DNA of 64,000 nucleotides from an uncultured Alphaproteobacteria bacterium (GTDB taxonomy: Bacteria; Pseudomonadota; Alphaproteobacteria; Methylaequorales; Methylaequoraceae): contig CACJRF010000005.1 of NCBI GenBank assembly GCA_902595755.1, forward strand, positions 30,961-94,960. The letters are read 5' to 3'. Positions 47,705 to 57,815 of this stretch are shown here, piece after piece; the first letter of the stretch is position 1, and each line of letters opens with the position of its first letter. Under the pieces are notes generated by a model that worked only from the letters and a program-made list of their open reading frames with translations, ran no database searches and was not told the DNA's origin. A program made the position numbers and the translations under genes.

Positions 47705-50506
47705 TTATTTTTTGACACATTTGGCCGTCTCATTATCCTTTTCTTTTATTAATTCATCCACTGTACCTTCAAATAAAATATTTCCTCCTTTATCTCCTCC
47801 CTCTGGACCAAGATCAATTATCCAATCAGAATTCTTAATAACGTCCATATTATGTTCTATAACAATTACGGTATTTTTATTATCAACAAATTTATGTAAA
47901 ATCTCCAAAAGTTTTTTTACATCATGTGAATGAAGTCCTGTGGTTGGTTCATCCAAAATATAAAGGGTTTTTCCTGTAGAACGTCTGGATAATTCTTTAG
48001 CTAATTTTATTCTTTGGGCTTCTCCACCTGACAATGTAGTTGCAGATTGACCGATTTTAATGTATTCCAATCCAACTTTTTTAAGTGTTTCTAGCTTATT
48101 TGATATCGAGGGTATTGCTTTGAAAAAATCTAACCCTTCTTCAACAGTCATATTCAACACATCGTGGATACTCATATTTTTAAATTTAATCTCTAATGTT
48201 TCCCTATTAAACCTTTTACCTTTACAAAGATCACATTTTACAAATACATCAGCAAGAAAATGCATTTCAATTCTATTAACACCATCACCTTGACAGTTTT
48301 CACACCTTCCACCTTTGACATTAAATGAAAAACGACCTGGTTTATAACCTCTAGATTTTGATTCTGGTAATTGTGTATACCAATCTCTTATAAAGCTAAA
48401 ACATCCCGTGTAAGTTGCTGGATTGGATCTTGGAGTCCTACCTATTGGACTTTGATCAATTTCAATTATTTTATCGATAAATTCATATCCTTTAATTTCC
48501 TTATATTCTAGTGGTAAGTGATTTGAATTATTTACTTTTTTAGATAAAGCTTTAAAAAAAGTTTCAATTACAAGTGAAGATTTACCTCCTCCAGAAACAC
48601 CTGATACTGTAATAAAATGTTCTAACGGGAACTTTATATTAAGGTTTTTTAGATTATTTCCCTTTGCTCCTATGATTTCAATATATTTTTTTTGACAAAT
48701 ATTTTTCTTAGGAAAACTTATTTTTAAATTTTTCGATAGATATTTTCCAGTCAAACTTTTTTTATTTTTTTGAATTTCATTTGCTCGTCCTTTTGCTACT
48801 ACTACCCCTCCATTCACTCCTGCGCCAGGACCAATATCAATTATATAATCTGATTCCATCATCATTTCCTCGTCATGTTCAACTACTATTACAGAATTAC
48901 CAAGGTCTCTAAGCCTTTTTAAAGTATTTATAAGTTTTTTATTATCTCTTTGATGTAAACCTATCGAAGGTTCATCTAAAACATAAAGTACTCCAGTGAG
49001 TCCTGACCCAATCTGTGATGCTAGTCTTATACGTTGACTTTCTCCTCCTGATAGTGTTGTTGAGCTTCTAGATAATTGAAGATAATTTAGCCCTACATTA
49101 TTTAAAAATGATATTCTATCAGTTATCTCTTTAATTATTTTATCCGCAATTTCTATTTGATATTTCGTGAGGCTCTCTTTTAAACTTTCAAACCATTTGA
49201 GTGCATTTTCTATAGAAAGTTCAGTAATCTCAGAAATATTTTTTTTATTAATTTTAATTGTTAAAGCTTCTTTTTTTAATCTTGCACCTAAGCAATCTTC
49301 ACATGAAAATTTGCTAAGATATTTATTGAGTTCATCTCTTTGCCATACATCTAATTTTTTTATTTTTGTTTCAAGAAAACCAATTACACCAAAGAATCTT
49401 TTATTATAACTCCAACTTGAAAATCCTCCTTTTACAAAAATTTCTGAACCATCACCGTAAAGAATTAATTCCTTTTGTTCTTTTGATAAATCTCTCCATT
49501 GTTTGTTAGAATTAATTGAATAAATATCACAAATTTCATTTATTAACTCGGTGTAAAAAGAATTGCTTTTATTCCATGGAAGTATAACACCTTCGGACAT
49601 TGATAATTCTGGGTTACCAATAATTAAAGAAGGATCGAATTTTTCTATATAACCTAAACCATCACAATTTGGGCAGGCTCCATTGGGACTGTTAAAAGAA
49701 AATAATCTTGGTTCAATTTCTTCGATAGTGAAGCCAGATACCGGACAGGAAAATTTTGAAGAAAAAATATAATCTTTTTTTTTTTCTACATCATGAAAAT
49801 AAATAACCCCATCTGAGAGGTTTAAAGCAGTTTCAGTAGATTCAGCTATTCTATTTTTATAATTTTGGTTAGGTTGTAATCTATCTACTACAATTTTAAT
49901 ATTATGTTTATTATTTTTACTCAGGTTGGGTAAGTTATCAGATTCATAATATTCATCATCAATAATAAATCTTATAAATCCTTTTTTAATATAATCTTTC
50001 AGCTCTTTTTTAAATTCACCTTTTCTATTATTCACTACTGGAGAGATAAGATAAAACTTTGAATTTTGATCAAATTTCAGAAATTCATCAACAATCTCTT
50101 GAACACTCATTGACTTTATTTCTTTGCCTGTCGCTGGAGAATATGGAATTCCTATGCGAGCAAATAAAACCCTCATATAATCATATATTTCGGTAACAGT
50201 ACCTACAGTTGACCTTGGATTTTTTGATGTAGTTTTCTGATCTATAGAAATTGATGGTGATAGGCCTTCAATATGATCAACTTCAGGTTTTTCCATCATA
50301 TTTAAAAATTGTCGAGCATAAGAAGATAAACTTTCAACATATCTTCTTTGCCCTTCAGCATAAATTGTGTCAAATGCTAGTGATGATTTACCTGAGCCAG
50401 ATAGTCCACTGATAATTACAAATTTATTTTTTGGGATATCAATATTAATGTTTTTAAGATTATGCTGCCGAGCACCTACAATTTTAATGTAATTATTTCT
50501 TTTCAT
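47705..50506 (-). CDS. uvrA: Excinuclease ABC subunit A
   Basis: 933 residues, full length. Damage-recognition ATPase of nucleotide excision repair. First ABC half: [20 protein letters not shown] near 33 and [19 protein letters not shown]; second half: [16 protein letters not shown] near 635 and [18 protein letters not shown]. The C-terminal zinc module CENCQGDG...CDLCKGKR is complete; the first one begins CPVS rather than CPxC, then has CPNC. I recall the same change in other alphaproteobacterial UvrA. No SOS box in the 69 bp separating it from ssb. Confidence 0.97.
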   Translation of the reverse strand: MKRNNYIKIVGARQHNLKNINIDIPKNKFVIISGLSGSGKSSLAFDTIYAEGQRRYVESLSSYARQFLNMMEKPEVDHIEGLSPSISIDQKTTSKNPRSTVGTVTEIYDYMRVLFARIGIPYSPATGKEIKSMSVQEIVDEFLKFDQNSKFYLISPVVNNRKGEFKKELKDYIKKGFIRFIIDDEYYESDNLPNLSKNNKHNIKIVVDRLQPNQNYKNRIAESTETALNLSDGVIYFHDVEKKKDYIFSSKFSCPVSGFTIEEIEPRLFSFNSPNGACPNCDGLGYIEKFDPSLIIGNPELSMSEGVILPWNKSNSFYTELINEICDIYSINSNKQWRDLSKEQKELILYGDGSEIFVKGGFSSWSYNKRFFGVIGFLETKIKKLDVWQRDELNKYLSKFSCEDCLGARLKKEALTIKINKKNISEITELSIENALKWFESLKESLTKYQIEIADKIIKEITDRISFLNNVGLNYLQLSRSSTTLSGGESQRIRLASQIGSGLTGVLYVLDEPSIGLHQRDNKKLINTLKRLRDLGNSVIVVEHDEEMMMESDYIIDIGPGAGVNGGVVVAKGRANEIQKNKKSLTGKYLSKNLKISFPKKNICQKKYIEIIGAKGNNLKNLNIKFPLEHFITVSGVSGGGKSSLVIETFFKALSKKVNNSNHLPLEYKEIKGYEFIDKIIEIDQSPIGRTPRSNPATYTGCFSFIRDWYTQLPESKSRGYKPGRFSFNVKGGRCENCQGDGVNRIEMHFLADVFVKCDLCKGKRFNRETLEIKFKNMSIHDVLNMTVEEGLDFFKAIPSISNKLETLKKVGLEYIKIGQSATTLSGGEAQRIKLAKELSRRSTGKTLYILDEPTTGLHSHDVKKLLEILHKFVDNKNTVIVIEHNMDVIKNSDWIIDLGPEGGDKGGNILFEGTVDELIKEKDNETAKCVKK

Positions 50507-50575
50507 TTCCTTAACTTTTTTTTAAGATTTATATTTTATTTAAATTAATTATGATATGATAATTTTTTATTTTTT

Positions 50576-51034
50576 ATGACAGGTACAGTTAATAAAGTTA
50601 TTTTAGTTGGAAGGTTAGGTTCTGACCCTGAGATTAGAGTCTCACAGGATGGAAACAAAATAGCTCGTTTTTCTGTTGCTACTAGTGAATCCTGGAATGA
50701 TAAGAATACCAATGAAAAAAAAGAAAAAACTGAGTGGCATAGAATTGTTGTCTTCTCTAAAGGTTTGGCCCAAGTTATTGAAAATTATGTTAAAAAAGGT
50801 TCCCAAGTATACTTAGAAGGTCAGCTGAGAACAAATAAATATACAGATCAAGCTGGAATAGAAAAGTTTTCAACAGAAGTTCATCTTACTAATTATAACT
50901 CGGAATTTAAGATGTTAGATTCTAAAAGCGATAGCCCTGCTTTAAATTCCCCAAATGTTGAAAATTCAACTAATAACAAATCAAATAATTCACCATCTGA
51001 ATCGTTTGATATTGAGGATGACGTACCCTTTTAA
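50576..51034 (+). CDS. ssb: Single-stranded DNA-binding protein
   Basis: 152 residues. OB-fold 1-110 with [41 protein letters not shown] and [12 protein letters not shown] flexible Ser/Asn-rich linker leads to the acidic tip DIEDDVPF, which recruits replication and repair proteins. Divergent from uvrA and 11 bp before gyrA. A TATGAT at 50555-50560 may be its -10 element, but no -35 was recognised. Confidence 0.97.
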   Translation: MTGTVNKVILVGRLGSDPEIRVSQDGNKIARFSVATSESWNDKNTNEKKEKTEWHRIVVFSKGLAQVIENYVKKGSQVYLEGQLRTNKYTDQAGIEKFSTEVHLTNYNSEFKMLDSKSDSPALNSPNVENSTNNKSNNSPSESFDIEDDVPF

Positions 51035-51045
51035 TAAAATTCATT

Positions 51046-53694
51046 ATGATTGACGACAGTAACCCTGAAAACCCAGAGCTTTTTAAAGAAAAAAATAGCA
51101 TATTCATAGAAAAGGAAATGGAAAACTCTTTCCTGGATTATGCTATGAGCGTAATTGTTTCTAGAGCTTTACCTGACGTCTGTGATGGCCTTAAACCTGT
51201 TCATAGAAGGATTGTGTATGCTATGAATGAGTCCGGGTATACTTCTGGAAAACCGTCGCGAAAATCTGCGAGAATTGTCGGTGATGTAATGGGTAAATAT
51301 CATCCACATGGAGACTCAGCAATTTATGATGCAATGGTTAGAATGGCCCAGAATTTTAGTATGCGTGTACCTTTAATTGAAGGTCAAGGAAATTTTGGTT
51401 CAATGGATGGTGATTCGGCTGCTGCTATGAGATATACAGAGGCTAAGCTTTCCGTAATTTCAAATTTTCTGGTTAATGATATTGATAATGAAACGGTTTC
51501 ATTTAGAGAAAATTATGATGGCTCTGCAGTGGAACCAGTTGTTTTACCTGCTGAATTTCCAAATTTATTTATAAATGGTTCTGAAGGGATTGCAGTAGGA
51601 ATGGCAACTAAAATTCCACCTCACTGCCCAAATGAAATTATTGATGCGTGCTGTGAAATAATAAATAATCCAAATATTACGGAAGAAGAACTTTTAGGTA
51701 TAGTAAAAGGTCCAGATTTTCCAACTGGAGGATTAATAATAGGGAAATCTGGTATAAGAGATGCATACCTTAAAGGTAAAGGATCAATAATGATTCGTGC
51801 AAAAACATCTATTGAAACGTCAAAAAAGGGTAAAGAATCAATAATTATAAGCGAAGTTCCTTATTCAGTAAAAAAATCATACTTAATAGAAAACATTGCA
51901 AGGGTTGCCAAGGAAAAAGTTGTTGAGGGTATTTCAGAGTTAAGAGATGAGTCTAATAGAGAGGGTGTAAGGGTTGTCATAGATCTAAAAAGAGATATAC
52001 AAGCTGATGTGGTTTTAAATCAATTATTTAAATTTACACCACTTCAGACTAGTTTTGGAATTAATTTACTTGCATTAAATAATGGAATACCTGAGCTTTT
52101 AAATTTAAGACGATATTTAAATCTTTTCACTAAATTTAGAAAAGATGTAATATTTAAAAGAACAAAATTTCATCTTAATAAGACTAGAGATAAAGCTCAT
52201 TTATTGCTTGGACTATCCATTGCAATAGAGAATATTGACAAAATAATAACAATAATTAGAAATTCAAAAGATACTCATGATGCTAAAAATAGTCTAATAA
52301 CTGAAAAATGGAAAATTCCAGATGATTCTTTCATTGTTGATTTTATTAAAGATGAAGATGAAAAATTAATAGAAAATGGATATTTTAAACTATCAGAGGC
52401 TCAGGCTAAGTCAATTTTAGAAATTAGATTAAGTAAACTTACAGGTCTGGAAAGAAACAAACTTACTGAAGATTTGAAAGAATGCGTTAGATTAATAGAA
52501 GAATATTTATCAATTTTGTCATCAAAATCAAAACTAAATGAAGTTTTGTCAAAAGAATTGCTTGAAATAAAAAGTAAAATCAATTCTGATAGAAAAACAG
52601 AAATATCAGAAAATGAAGAGACTATAGATGATGAATCTTTAATACGATCGGAAGAGGTAGTTGTTACTCTAACAAATACTGGATACATAAAAAGAGTGCC
52701 TTTAAATTCATATCGATCCCAAAAAAGAGGAGGAAAAGGTAGATCTGGGATGACTACAAAAGAAGAAGATTTTGTAAATGAAGTTTTTGTTGTTAATACC
52801 TTAACTCCTCTTTTATTCTTTTCTTCGCAAGGTTTGGTTTATAAAATCAAAACATACAAACTACCAATTGGGAGTCCAACTTCAAAAGGTAAAGCTCTCG
52901 TCAACTTGTTGCCGCTGAGATCTGGAGAAAAAATTACAACAACAATGCCTTATGATATTGATCAAAAGAATATAATTTTTGCTACTTCGAAGGGTAACAT
53001 AAGGAGAAATAAATTAACTGATTTTCATAATATTAATGTAAATGGAAAAATTGCAATGAAGTTAAATAGTGATGATATGCTTGTTAATGTTGTTACATGT
53101 TCTGAAACTGATGATATTTTTCTTTCAACTAGATTAGGAAAATGTATCAGATTTTCCTGTAAAGATTTAAGGGTTTTCTCTGGAAGGTCGTCAGTAGGCG
53201 TAAGAGGTATAAAACTATCTGAAAAAGATACTGTCATTTCTCTTGCTATTTTAAATGGTATTAATTTTAATGTTAATGAAAGAGATGAGTATTTAAAGAT
53301 TTCTTCTGCACAAAGAAGGAATGAACAAATTGATGAAATAAATGTTAGTAAGGATAAGATTAATGACTTTAAAGATAATGAAGAATTCCTTTTAAGTGTC
53401 ACTGATAAGGGTTTTGGTAAAAGAAGTTCTGCATACGAGTATAGAAAAAGTAATAGAGGAGGGCTTGGAATAGCAAATATGCAATTAACTCAACGAAATG
53501 GTAACGAGATTATAGCATCATTTCCTATTAAAGAAAATGATCAATTAATGTTAGTAACAAATAATGGTCAATTAATTAGGTGTCCTGTGAATGATGTTAG
53601 AATAGCTGGAAGACAAACACAAGGCGTAACACTATTTAATGTCTCTGAAAAAGAGAGAGTTGTATCTGTGGCAAAACTAGAAGAAAATGAATAA
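51046..53694 (+). CDS. gyrA: DNA gyrase subunit A
   Basis: 882 residues. Breakage-reunion domain with active-site Tyr130 in [10 protein letters not shown]; the quinolone region reads [10 protein letters not shown] with Ser91 and Asp95 in the sensitive-type state. Coiled-coil tower about 370-460. The C-terminal beta-pinwheel begins with a GyrA box as QKRGGKG, which marks gyrase rather than topoisomerase IV. An acidic insert near 525 precedes it. Overlaps coaD by 8 bp in the conserved ssb-gyrA-coaD-ppi order. Confidence 0.97.
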   Translation: MIDDSNPENPELFKEKNSIFIEKEMENSFLDYAMSVIVSRALPDVCDGLKPVHRRIVYAMNESGYTSGKPSRKSARIVGDVMGKYHPHGDSAIYDAMVRMAQNFSMRVPLIEGQGNFGSMDGDSAAAMRYTEAKLSVISNFLVNDIDNETVSFRENYDGSAVEPVVLPAEFPNLFINGSEGIAVGMATKIPPHCPNEIIDACCEIINNPNITEEELLGIVKGPDFPTGGLIIGKSGIRDAYLKGKGSIMIRAKTSIETSKKGKESIIISEVPYSVKKSYLIENIARVAKEKVVEGISELRDESNREGVRVVIDLKRDIQADVVLNQLFKFTPLQTSFGINLLALNNGIPELLNLRRYLNLFTKFRKDVIFKRTKFHLNKTRDKAHLLLGLSIAIENIDKIITIIRNSKDTHDAKNSLITEKWKIPDDSFIVDFIKDEDEKLIENGYFKLSEAQAKSILEIRLSKLTGLERNKLTEDLKECVRLIEEYLSILSSKSKLNEVLSKELLEIKSKINSDRKTEISENEETIDDESLIRSEEVVVTLTNTGYIKRVPLNSYRSQKRGGKGRSGMTTKEEDFVNEVFVVNTLTPLLFFSSQGLVYKIKTYKLPIGSPTSKGKALVNLLPLRSGEKITTTMPYDIDQKNIIFATSKGNIRRNKLTDFHNINVNGKIAMKLNSDDMLVNVVTCSETDDIFLSTRLGKCIRFSCKDLRVFSGRSSVGVRGIKLSEKDTVISLAILNGINFNVNERDEYLKISSAQRRNEQIDEINVSKDKINDFKDNEEFLLSVTDKGFGKRSSAYEYRKSNRGGLGIANMQLTQRNGNEIIASFPIKENDQLMLVTNNGQLIRCPVNDVRIAGRQTQGVTLFNVSEKERVVSVAKLEENE

Positions 53695-54184
53695 AAAATA
53701 TATAACAGGAATCTATCCTGGAACATTTGATCCAATTACCTTTGGTCATCTTGATATTATTATTAGAGCTTCTCATATTGTAAATAAATTAATCATAAGT
53801 GTGGCGGAAAATATTCACAAAAAACCATACTTTAAAATTAATGAGAGAATTGAGATGATTGAAGAGTGTCTAAAGAAAGAAAAGTTAAATTGTGCTATTA
53901 AAGTTGTTGGTTTTGACAATTTATTAGTAGAACATGCTAAAAAGTTTGATGCTCAAGTAATAATCAGAGGTTTAAGAGCCGTAGCAGATTTTGAGTATGA
54001 ATTTCAAATGGCAGGAATGAATGCTAAACTTGAACCTAATATTGAAACTATTTTTTTAATGGCATCAGAAAGTTTACAATTAACTTCAGCTAGATTTGTG
54101 AAGGAAGTAGCTTATCATAATGGCGAAATAAGAAATTTCGTTCCAAAAAATGTATTAAAAATGTTCAAGAAAAAAAGGAGTTAA
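53687..54184 (+). CDS. coaD: Phosphopantetheine adenylyltransferase
   Basis: 165 residues. Penultimate step of coenzyme A synthesis. Nucleotidyltransferase signature [18 protein letters not shown] (T/HxGH), [20 protein letters not shown] in the middle and [21 protein letters not shown] at the end. It overlaps gyrA by 8 bp and precedes a secreted cyclophilin by 1 bp. Confidence 0.97.
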   Translation: MNKKYITGIYPGTFDPITFGHLDIIIRASHIVNKLIISVAENIHKKPYFKINERIEMIEECLKKEKLNCAIKVVGFDNLLVEHAKKFDAQVIIRGLRAVADFEYEFQMAGMNAKLEPNIETIFLMASESLQLTSARFVKEVAYHNGEIRNFVPKNVLKMFKKKRS

Positions 54185-54185
54185 G

Positions 54186-54713
54186 ATGAAATTTTTTTTT
54201 AATGTATTTATTTATTGTTTTTTCATTCTATTTTGTACAAAATTAAGTGCTAACTCTTCTCCAACTCTTCATATGGTTTTGGACAAAGGAGTTGTAGTTA
54301 TAGAGACTTTTCCCGATAAAGCTCCCAAAACAGTACAAAGAATTGTAGAGCTTGCAGAAAGTGGTTTTTATGACGGACTTACATTTCATAGAGTAATTGC
54401 AGGTTTTATGGCACAAGGGGGTGACCCTGATGGTAATGGAACAGGTGGAAGTGGAAAAAATTTAAAAGCTGAATTTAATGACATTAAGCATGAAAGGGGT
54501 ATTGTTTCTATGGCTAGAGCAAATGATCCCGACTCTGCAGATAGCCAATTTTTTATTTGTTATGATGAACTTCCTTTTTTAGATGGAAAATATACAGTAT
54601 GGGGTAAAGTTACTAGTGGAATGAATTATATAGATAGAATACCTGAAGGTAGAGGTCAAAATGGACAGGTTTTGAGTAACCCAACAAAAATATTAACTAT
54701 AAGAGTTAAATAA
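54186..54713 (+). CDS. Periplasmic peptidyl-prolyl cis-trans isomerase (cyclophilin)
   Basis: 175 residues. N-terminal signal peptide (FFFNVFIYCFFILFCTKLSA, cleavage expected near residue 22), then a compact cyclophilin: FHRVIAGFMAQGGDPDGNG with the catalytic Arg, SMARANDPDSADSQFFI, and LDGKYTVWGKV. Speeds proline isomerisation during folding in the periplasm. Follows coaD by 1 bp; last protein gene before the tRNA. Confidence 0.94.
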   Translation: MKFFFNVFIYCFFILFCTKLSANSSPTLHMVLDKGVVVIETFPDKAPKTVQRIVELAESGFYDGLTFHRVIAGFMAQGGDPDGNGTGGSGKNLKAEFNDIKHERGIVSMARANDPDSADSQFFICYDELPFLDGKYTVWGKVTSGMNYIDRIPEGRGQNGQVLSNPTKILTIRVK

Positions 54714-54720
54714 AATTATT

Positions 54721-54754
54721 TTGTTGTTAAATCATTTGAATTTTATTATATGCT
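54721..54754 (+). promoter_or_regulatory. Possible promoter for tRNA-Lys
   Basis: TTGTTG at 54721-54726 and TATTAT at 54744-54749 are 17 bp apart, or TATGCT at 54749-54754 may be the -10. The start would be about 17 nt before the tRNA. In such AT-rich sequence this match is weak evidence. Confidence 0.3.
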
Positions 54755-54772
54755 AATTAATAAATTAATTGT

Positions 54773-54848
54773 GCGCCCGTAGCTCAGCTGGTAGAGCACT
54801 CCCCTTTTAAGGGAGTTGTCATGAGTTCGAACCTCATCGGGCGTACCA
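54773..54848 (+). tRNA. tRNA-Lys (anticodon UUU)
   Basis: 76 nt including an encoded CCA. Acceptor stem GCGCCCG pairs with CGGGCGT (a G-T pair at the first position). D arm GCTC/GAGC with AGCTGGTA loop. Anticodon stem CTCCC/GGGAG encloses the loop CTTTTAA, giving anticodon TTT. T arm ATGAG-TTCGAAC-CTCAT. AAA is a very common codon in this AT-rich window, so this tRNA is heavily used. The DUF502 gene begins 8 nt after the CCA. Confidence 0.97.
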
Positions 54849-54856
54849 TATTATAA

Positions 54857-55480
54857 ATGATTGCCAGATTAAAAAACTATCTATTTACCGGTATACTTGT
54901 CGCAGGTCCTGTGGCACTTACATTTTGGATTGTTTTTTCTTTAGTTAAACTTTTTGATCAATTAGTTACCCCTCTTATTCCAATTTATTTGAACCCAAAT
55001 ACTTACCTACCACGAGATATTCCAGGTTTAGGACTTATTGTTTTGATAGTTTTTTTAGTTTTTGTAGGTGCAATTACTGCAAACTTTTTTGGTTCATGGA
55101 TATTGAAACAGACAGACGCATTTATATCAAAGATCCCTTTGATAAAAACTTTTTATAAAACTATAAAACAGATTCTTGAAACAATCTTAAAAACAAACTC
55201 TCAAGCCTTTAGAGATGCTGTTTTAGTTGAATATCCTAGAAAAGATGCATGGGTTATTGGCTTTACTACTGGAGAGGTAAAAGGGGAGGTTAAAAAAAAA
55301 CTAAGAACAAATTTGATTAATGTTTTTATTCCAACAACTCCTAACCCAACTTCAGGTTTTCTTTTGATGATACCTAAAAAAGATCTTAAATATCTTGATG
55401 TAAGCGTTGATGAAGCAATTAAGACAATTGTTTCTGCAGGTATTATAGAGCTAAATACTAAACAGAAAAATAATTCATAA
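54857..55480 (+). CDS. DUF502 family inner-membrane protein
   Basis: 207 residues. Two membrane helices at about 9-32 (FTGILVAGPVALTFWIVFSLV) and 58-80, flanking a proline-rich loop, then a soluble C-terminal domain with VLVEYPRKDAWVIGFTTGE and FIPTTPNPTSGFLLMIPKKD, typical of DUF502. Function unknown; often near recG and mfd in alphaproteobacteria as here. The ATG is 8 nt after the tRNA CCA, with no ribosome-binding site between. Its end overlaps recG by 23 bp. Confidence 0.9.
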   Translation: MIARLKNYLFTGILVAGPVALTFWIVFSLVKLFDQLVTPLIPIYLNPNTYLPRDIPGLGLIVLIVFLVFVGAITANFFGSWILKQTDAFISKIPLIKTFYKTIKQILETILKTNSQAFRDAVLVEYPRKDAWVIGFTTGEVKGEVKKKLRTNLINVFIPTTPNPTSGFLLMIPKKDLKYLDVSVDEAIKTIVSAGIIELNTKQKNNS

Positions 55481-57530
55481 AATTTTCATTTCTATAAAAA
55501 ACTTCTCTTAAGAAATCAATCTTTTCCTTGTTTATATCATAATCTTTTACTAATTTCTCTGATGCTTCTTTTGATTCAATAATTAATTTTCTATCAATAC
55601 TTGGTTTAAAAAATCTCCATATTGGAATACCAGATTGATTGGTTCCAAAAAAATCTCCTGCACCTCTAATTTCAAGATCTTTTTCAGCTATTTCAAAACC
55701 ATTTTCCGAACTTTTTAGTATTGATAACCTTGTTAAAGTTGATTCAGATAGATTGTCACTATAAATTAGAACGCAATTTCCTTGTAAGTTTCCTCTAACT
55801 ATCCTACCCCTCAACTGATGTAACTGAGCCAAACCAAACATTTCGGCTCTTTCAATTACTATTAGTGTTGCTGTGGGGATATTCACTCCAACTTCAATTA
55901 ATGTTGTTGAAACAAGAATTGAGATAGTTTTATTCCTAAAATCATCCATAGTTTTATTTAATTCATTTTTTTTCATCTTTCCGTGAATCATAGAAACTTT
56001 ATTTTTAAAAACTTTTTTTAAATAGTTAAATCTACTAGTAACTGTTTCATTAGAATTGCTATCATCATTATTAATTGTTGGTAAAATCCAAAAAATTTGT
56101 TCATTCATTTGAATTTTTCTTTTGATACCATCTATTAAGTTTTCAATTTTTTTAATATTTATAATAGAAGTAATAACCTTTTTCCTTCCTGCTGGTTTTG
56201 TTTTTACATCAGAGATAGAAATTTCTCCATAAATTACAAAGGATAAACTTCTAGGGATGGGTGTGGCTGACATAATAAGTGTATGACAAAATTTTGATTT
56301 ATCAAGAAGCTTTATCCTTTGCTTTACACCAAATTTATGTTGTTCATCAATAATAATTAAACCAAGATTTTGAAATCTTACATCATTATTATAAACTGAA
56401 TGAGTTCCAATTAATATTTTAGTTTTATTACTTGAGATTGATTTGTAAATATCTTTCTTTGATTTTGTTTTACCTGTAAGTAAAGATATATGATGTGAAA
56501 ATTCTGGAAGATAATCGCAAAAATATTCATAATGTTGTCTTGCTAAAATCTCTGTAGGTGCCATTAACACTACTTGGAATCCGTTGTTAATAACATCTAT
56601 TGTAGCTAATAAAGCAATAATAGTTTTACCTGATCCAACATCTCCTTGAATAAGTCTATACATTCTAAATTTTTGTTTAAGGTCACATTCTATTTCATTT
56701 AAAGCTTTGATTTGATCTTTAGTTAATGAGAATTCAAGTTTTTTTATAACTTCTTTTGATCTTGAAAAATTATTTATAGATATATCATTCTTATAGAAAT
56801 TAAATTTTTTTTTTAACTCATAGAAAGTTAGATAACTAGACAATAATTCATCAAAAGCTATTCTTCTCCTAAATGTATTCATTTCATTATTATCAAATAC
56901 TTTATTAGGCTTGTGAATATTCATTAATGAATCTTTGAATGAATGCCATTTATATTTATCTATAATGCTTTCTGGGATCCATTCCTGAGGAATTGTGTCG
57001 TCGATTAGTAGGTTAATATTCTTATTAATTACACTTCTAAAAATTTTTTTATTAATTTTTTTTCTAGATAGATCGTATTCTGGGTAAATATATTCATAAT
57101 TATTTATACTATTTTTATTGATTATATTTAATGGATGAATAATTTGAAAAGAACTTTTAGATACCTCTAACTTGCCTGATACTCTGTAAATATTATCCTT
57201 TTTTAAAAAATTTTTTATTTGATTTTCATATAAATTAAAATAAAGAAGATTAATTCTTTGTTTTTCCATATCTTCACAAATAATTATAAGTGGAGATCTC
57301 TTATTATATTTTTTCGTATAATCAATTACTTTTATATCTAAGGTGACTAAACTGTCTAAATACTTTAAATCTATTTGTTTAATAAAATTTTCTTTAATGA
57401 TGCTTAAAGGAAATGTTGTTAAAACATCAATAACTCTAGTGCCAAATTTATTAATAATATTGCTAATACTTAAGTTTTTTCTTTCATATGAAAAACTGCT
57501 AAAAATATTTTTACTTTTTAAATCTTTCAT
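55458..57530 (-). CDS. recG: ATP-dependent DNA helicase RecG
   Basis: 690 residues. Wedge/OB domain in the N-terminal 250 residues; helicase domain with Walker A QGDVGSGKTIIALLA near 295, LMAPTEILARQHY, IIDEQHKFGVKQR (DEQH box), ATPIPRSL, and the C-terminal TRG region QLRGRIVRGNLQG...RGAGDFFG. RecG remodels stalled replication forks and Holliday junctions. Divergent from sdhE, 27 bp between starts. Confidence 0.96.
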   Translation of the reverse strand: MKDLKSKNIFSSFSYERKNLSISNIINKFGTRVIDVLTTFPLSIIKENFIKQIDLKYLDSLVTLDIKVIDYTKKYNKRSPLIIICEDMEKQRINLLYFNLYENQIKNFLKKDNIYRVSGKLEVSKSSFQIIHPLNIINKNSINNYEYIYPEYDLSRKKINKKIFRSVINKNINLLIDDTIPQEWIPESIIDKYKWHSFKDSLMNIHKPNKVFDNNEMNTFRRRIAFDELLSSYLTFYELKKKFNFYKNDISINNFSRSKEVIKKLEFSLTKDQIKALNEIECDLKQKFRMYRLIQGDVGSGKTIIALLATIDVINNGFQVVLMAPTEILARQHYEYFCDYLPEFSHHISLLTGKTKSKKDIYKSISSNKTKILIGTHSVYNNDVRFQNLGLIIIDEQHKFGVKQRIKLLDKSKFCHTLIMSATPIPRSLSFVIYGEISISDVKTKPAGRKKVITSIINIKKIENLIDGIKRKIQMNEQIFWILPTINNDDSNSNETVTSRFNYLKKVFKNKVSMIHGKMKKNELNKTMDDFRNKTISILVSTTLIEVGVNIPTATLIVIERAEMFGLAQLHQLRGRIVRGNLQGNCVLIYSDNLSESTLTRLSILKSSENGFEIAEKDLEIRGAGDFFGTNQSGIPIWRFFKPSIDRKLIIESKEASEKLVKDYDINKEKIDFLREVFYRNENFMNYFSV

Positions 57531-57557
57531 TTACTATCTTTTTAAATAATAAAACAT

Positions 57558-57815
57558 ATGACTGATCTTTTTAAGAAAAAAATATTACACAGAGCAAAAT
57601 ATAGAGGAATTAAAGAGTTAGATATAATTTTTGATAGATTTATAAAAAAATATAGTGAGAGTCTTTTAGATGATGAATTTTATGAATTAGAGAGAATTTT
57701 AAATCTTCCAGATCAATTATTATTAAATATTATTTTAGGTAAAGAAGAAATTCCTGCTAATTTACGTTCTGAAACATTAAAAAATTTGATTTCTATAAGT
57801 TATGAATGGTCTTGA
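57558..57815 (+). CDS. sdhE: FAD assembly factor SdhE
   Basis: 85 residues, DUF339. Small helical protein that promotes covalent attachment of FAD to succinate dehydrogenase SdhA. The conserved RGIKELD motif is at 16-22, followed by LLDDEFYELERILNLPDQLLLNIILGKEE, typical of the family. Overlaps mfd by 14 bp. The recG-sdhE-mfd arrangement is conserved in alphaproteobacteria. Confidence 0.93.
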   Translation: MTDLFKKKILHRAKYRGIKELDIIFDRFIKKYSESLLDDEFYELERILNLPDQLLLNIILGKEEIPANLRSETLKNLISISYEWS

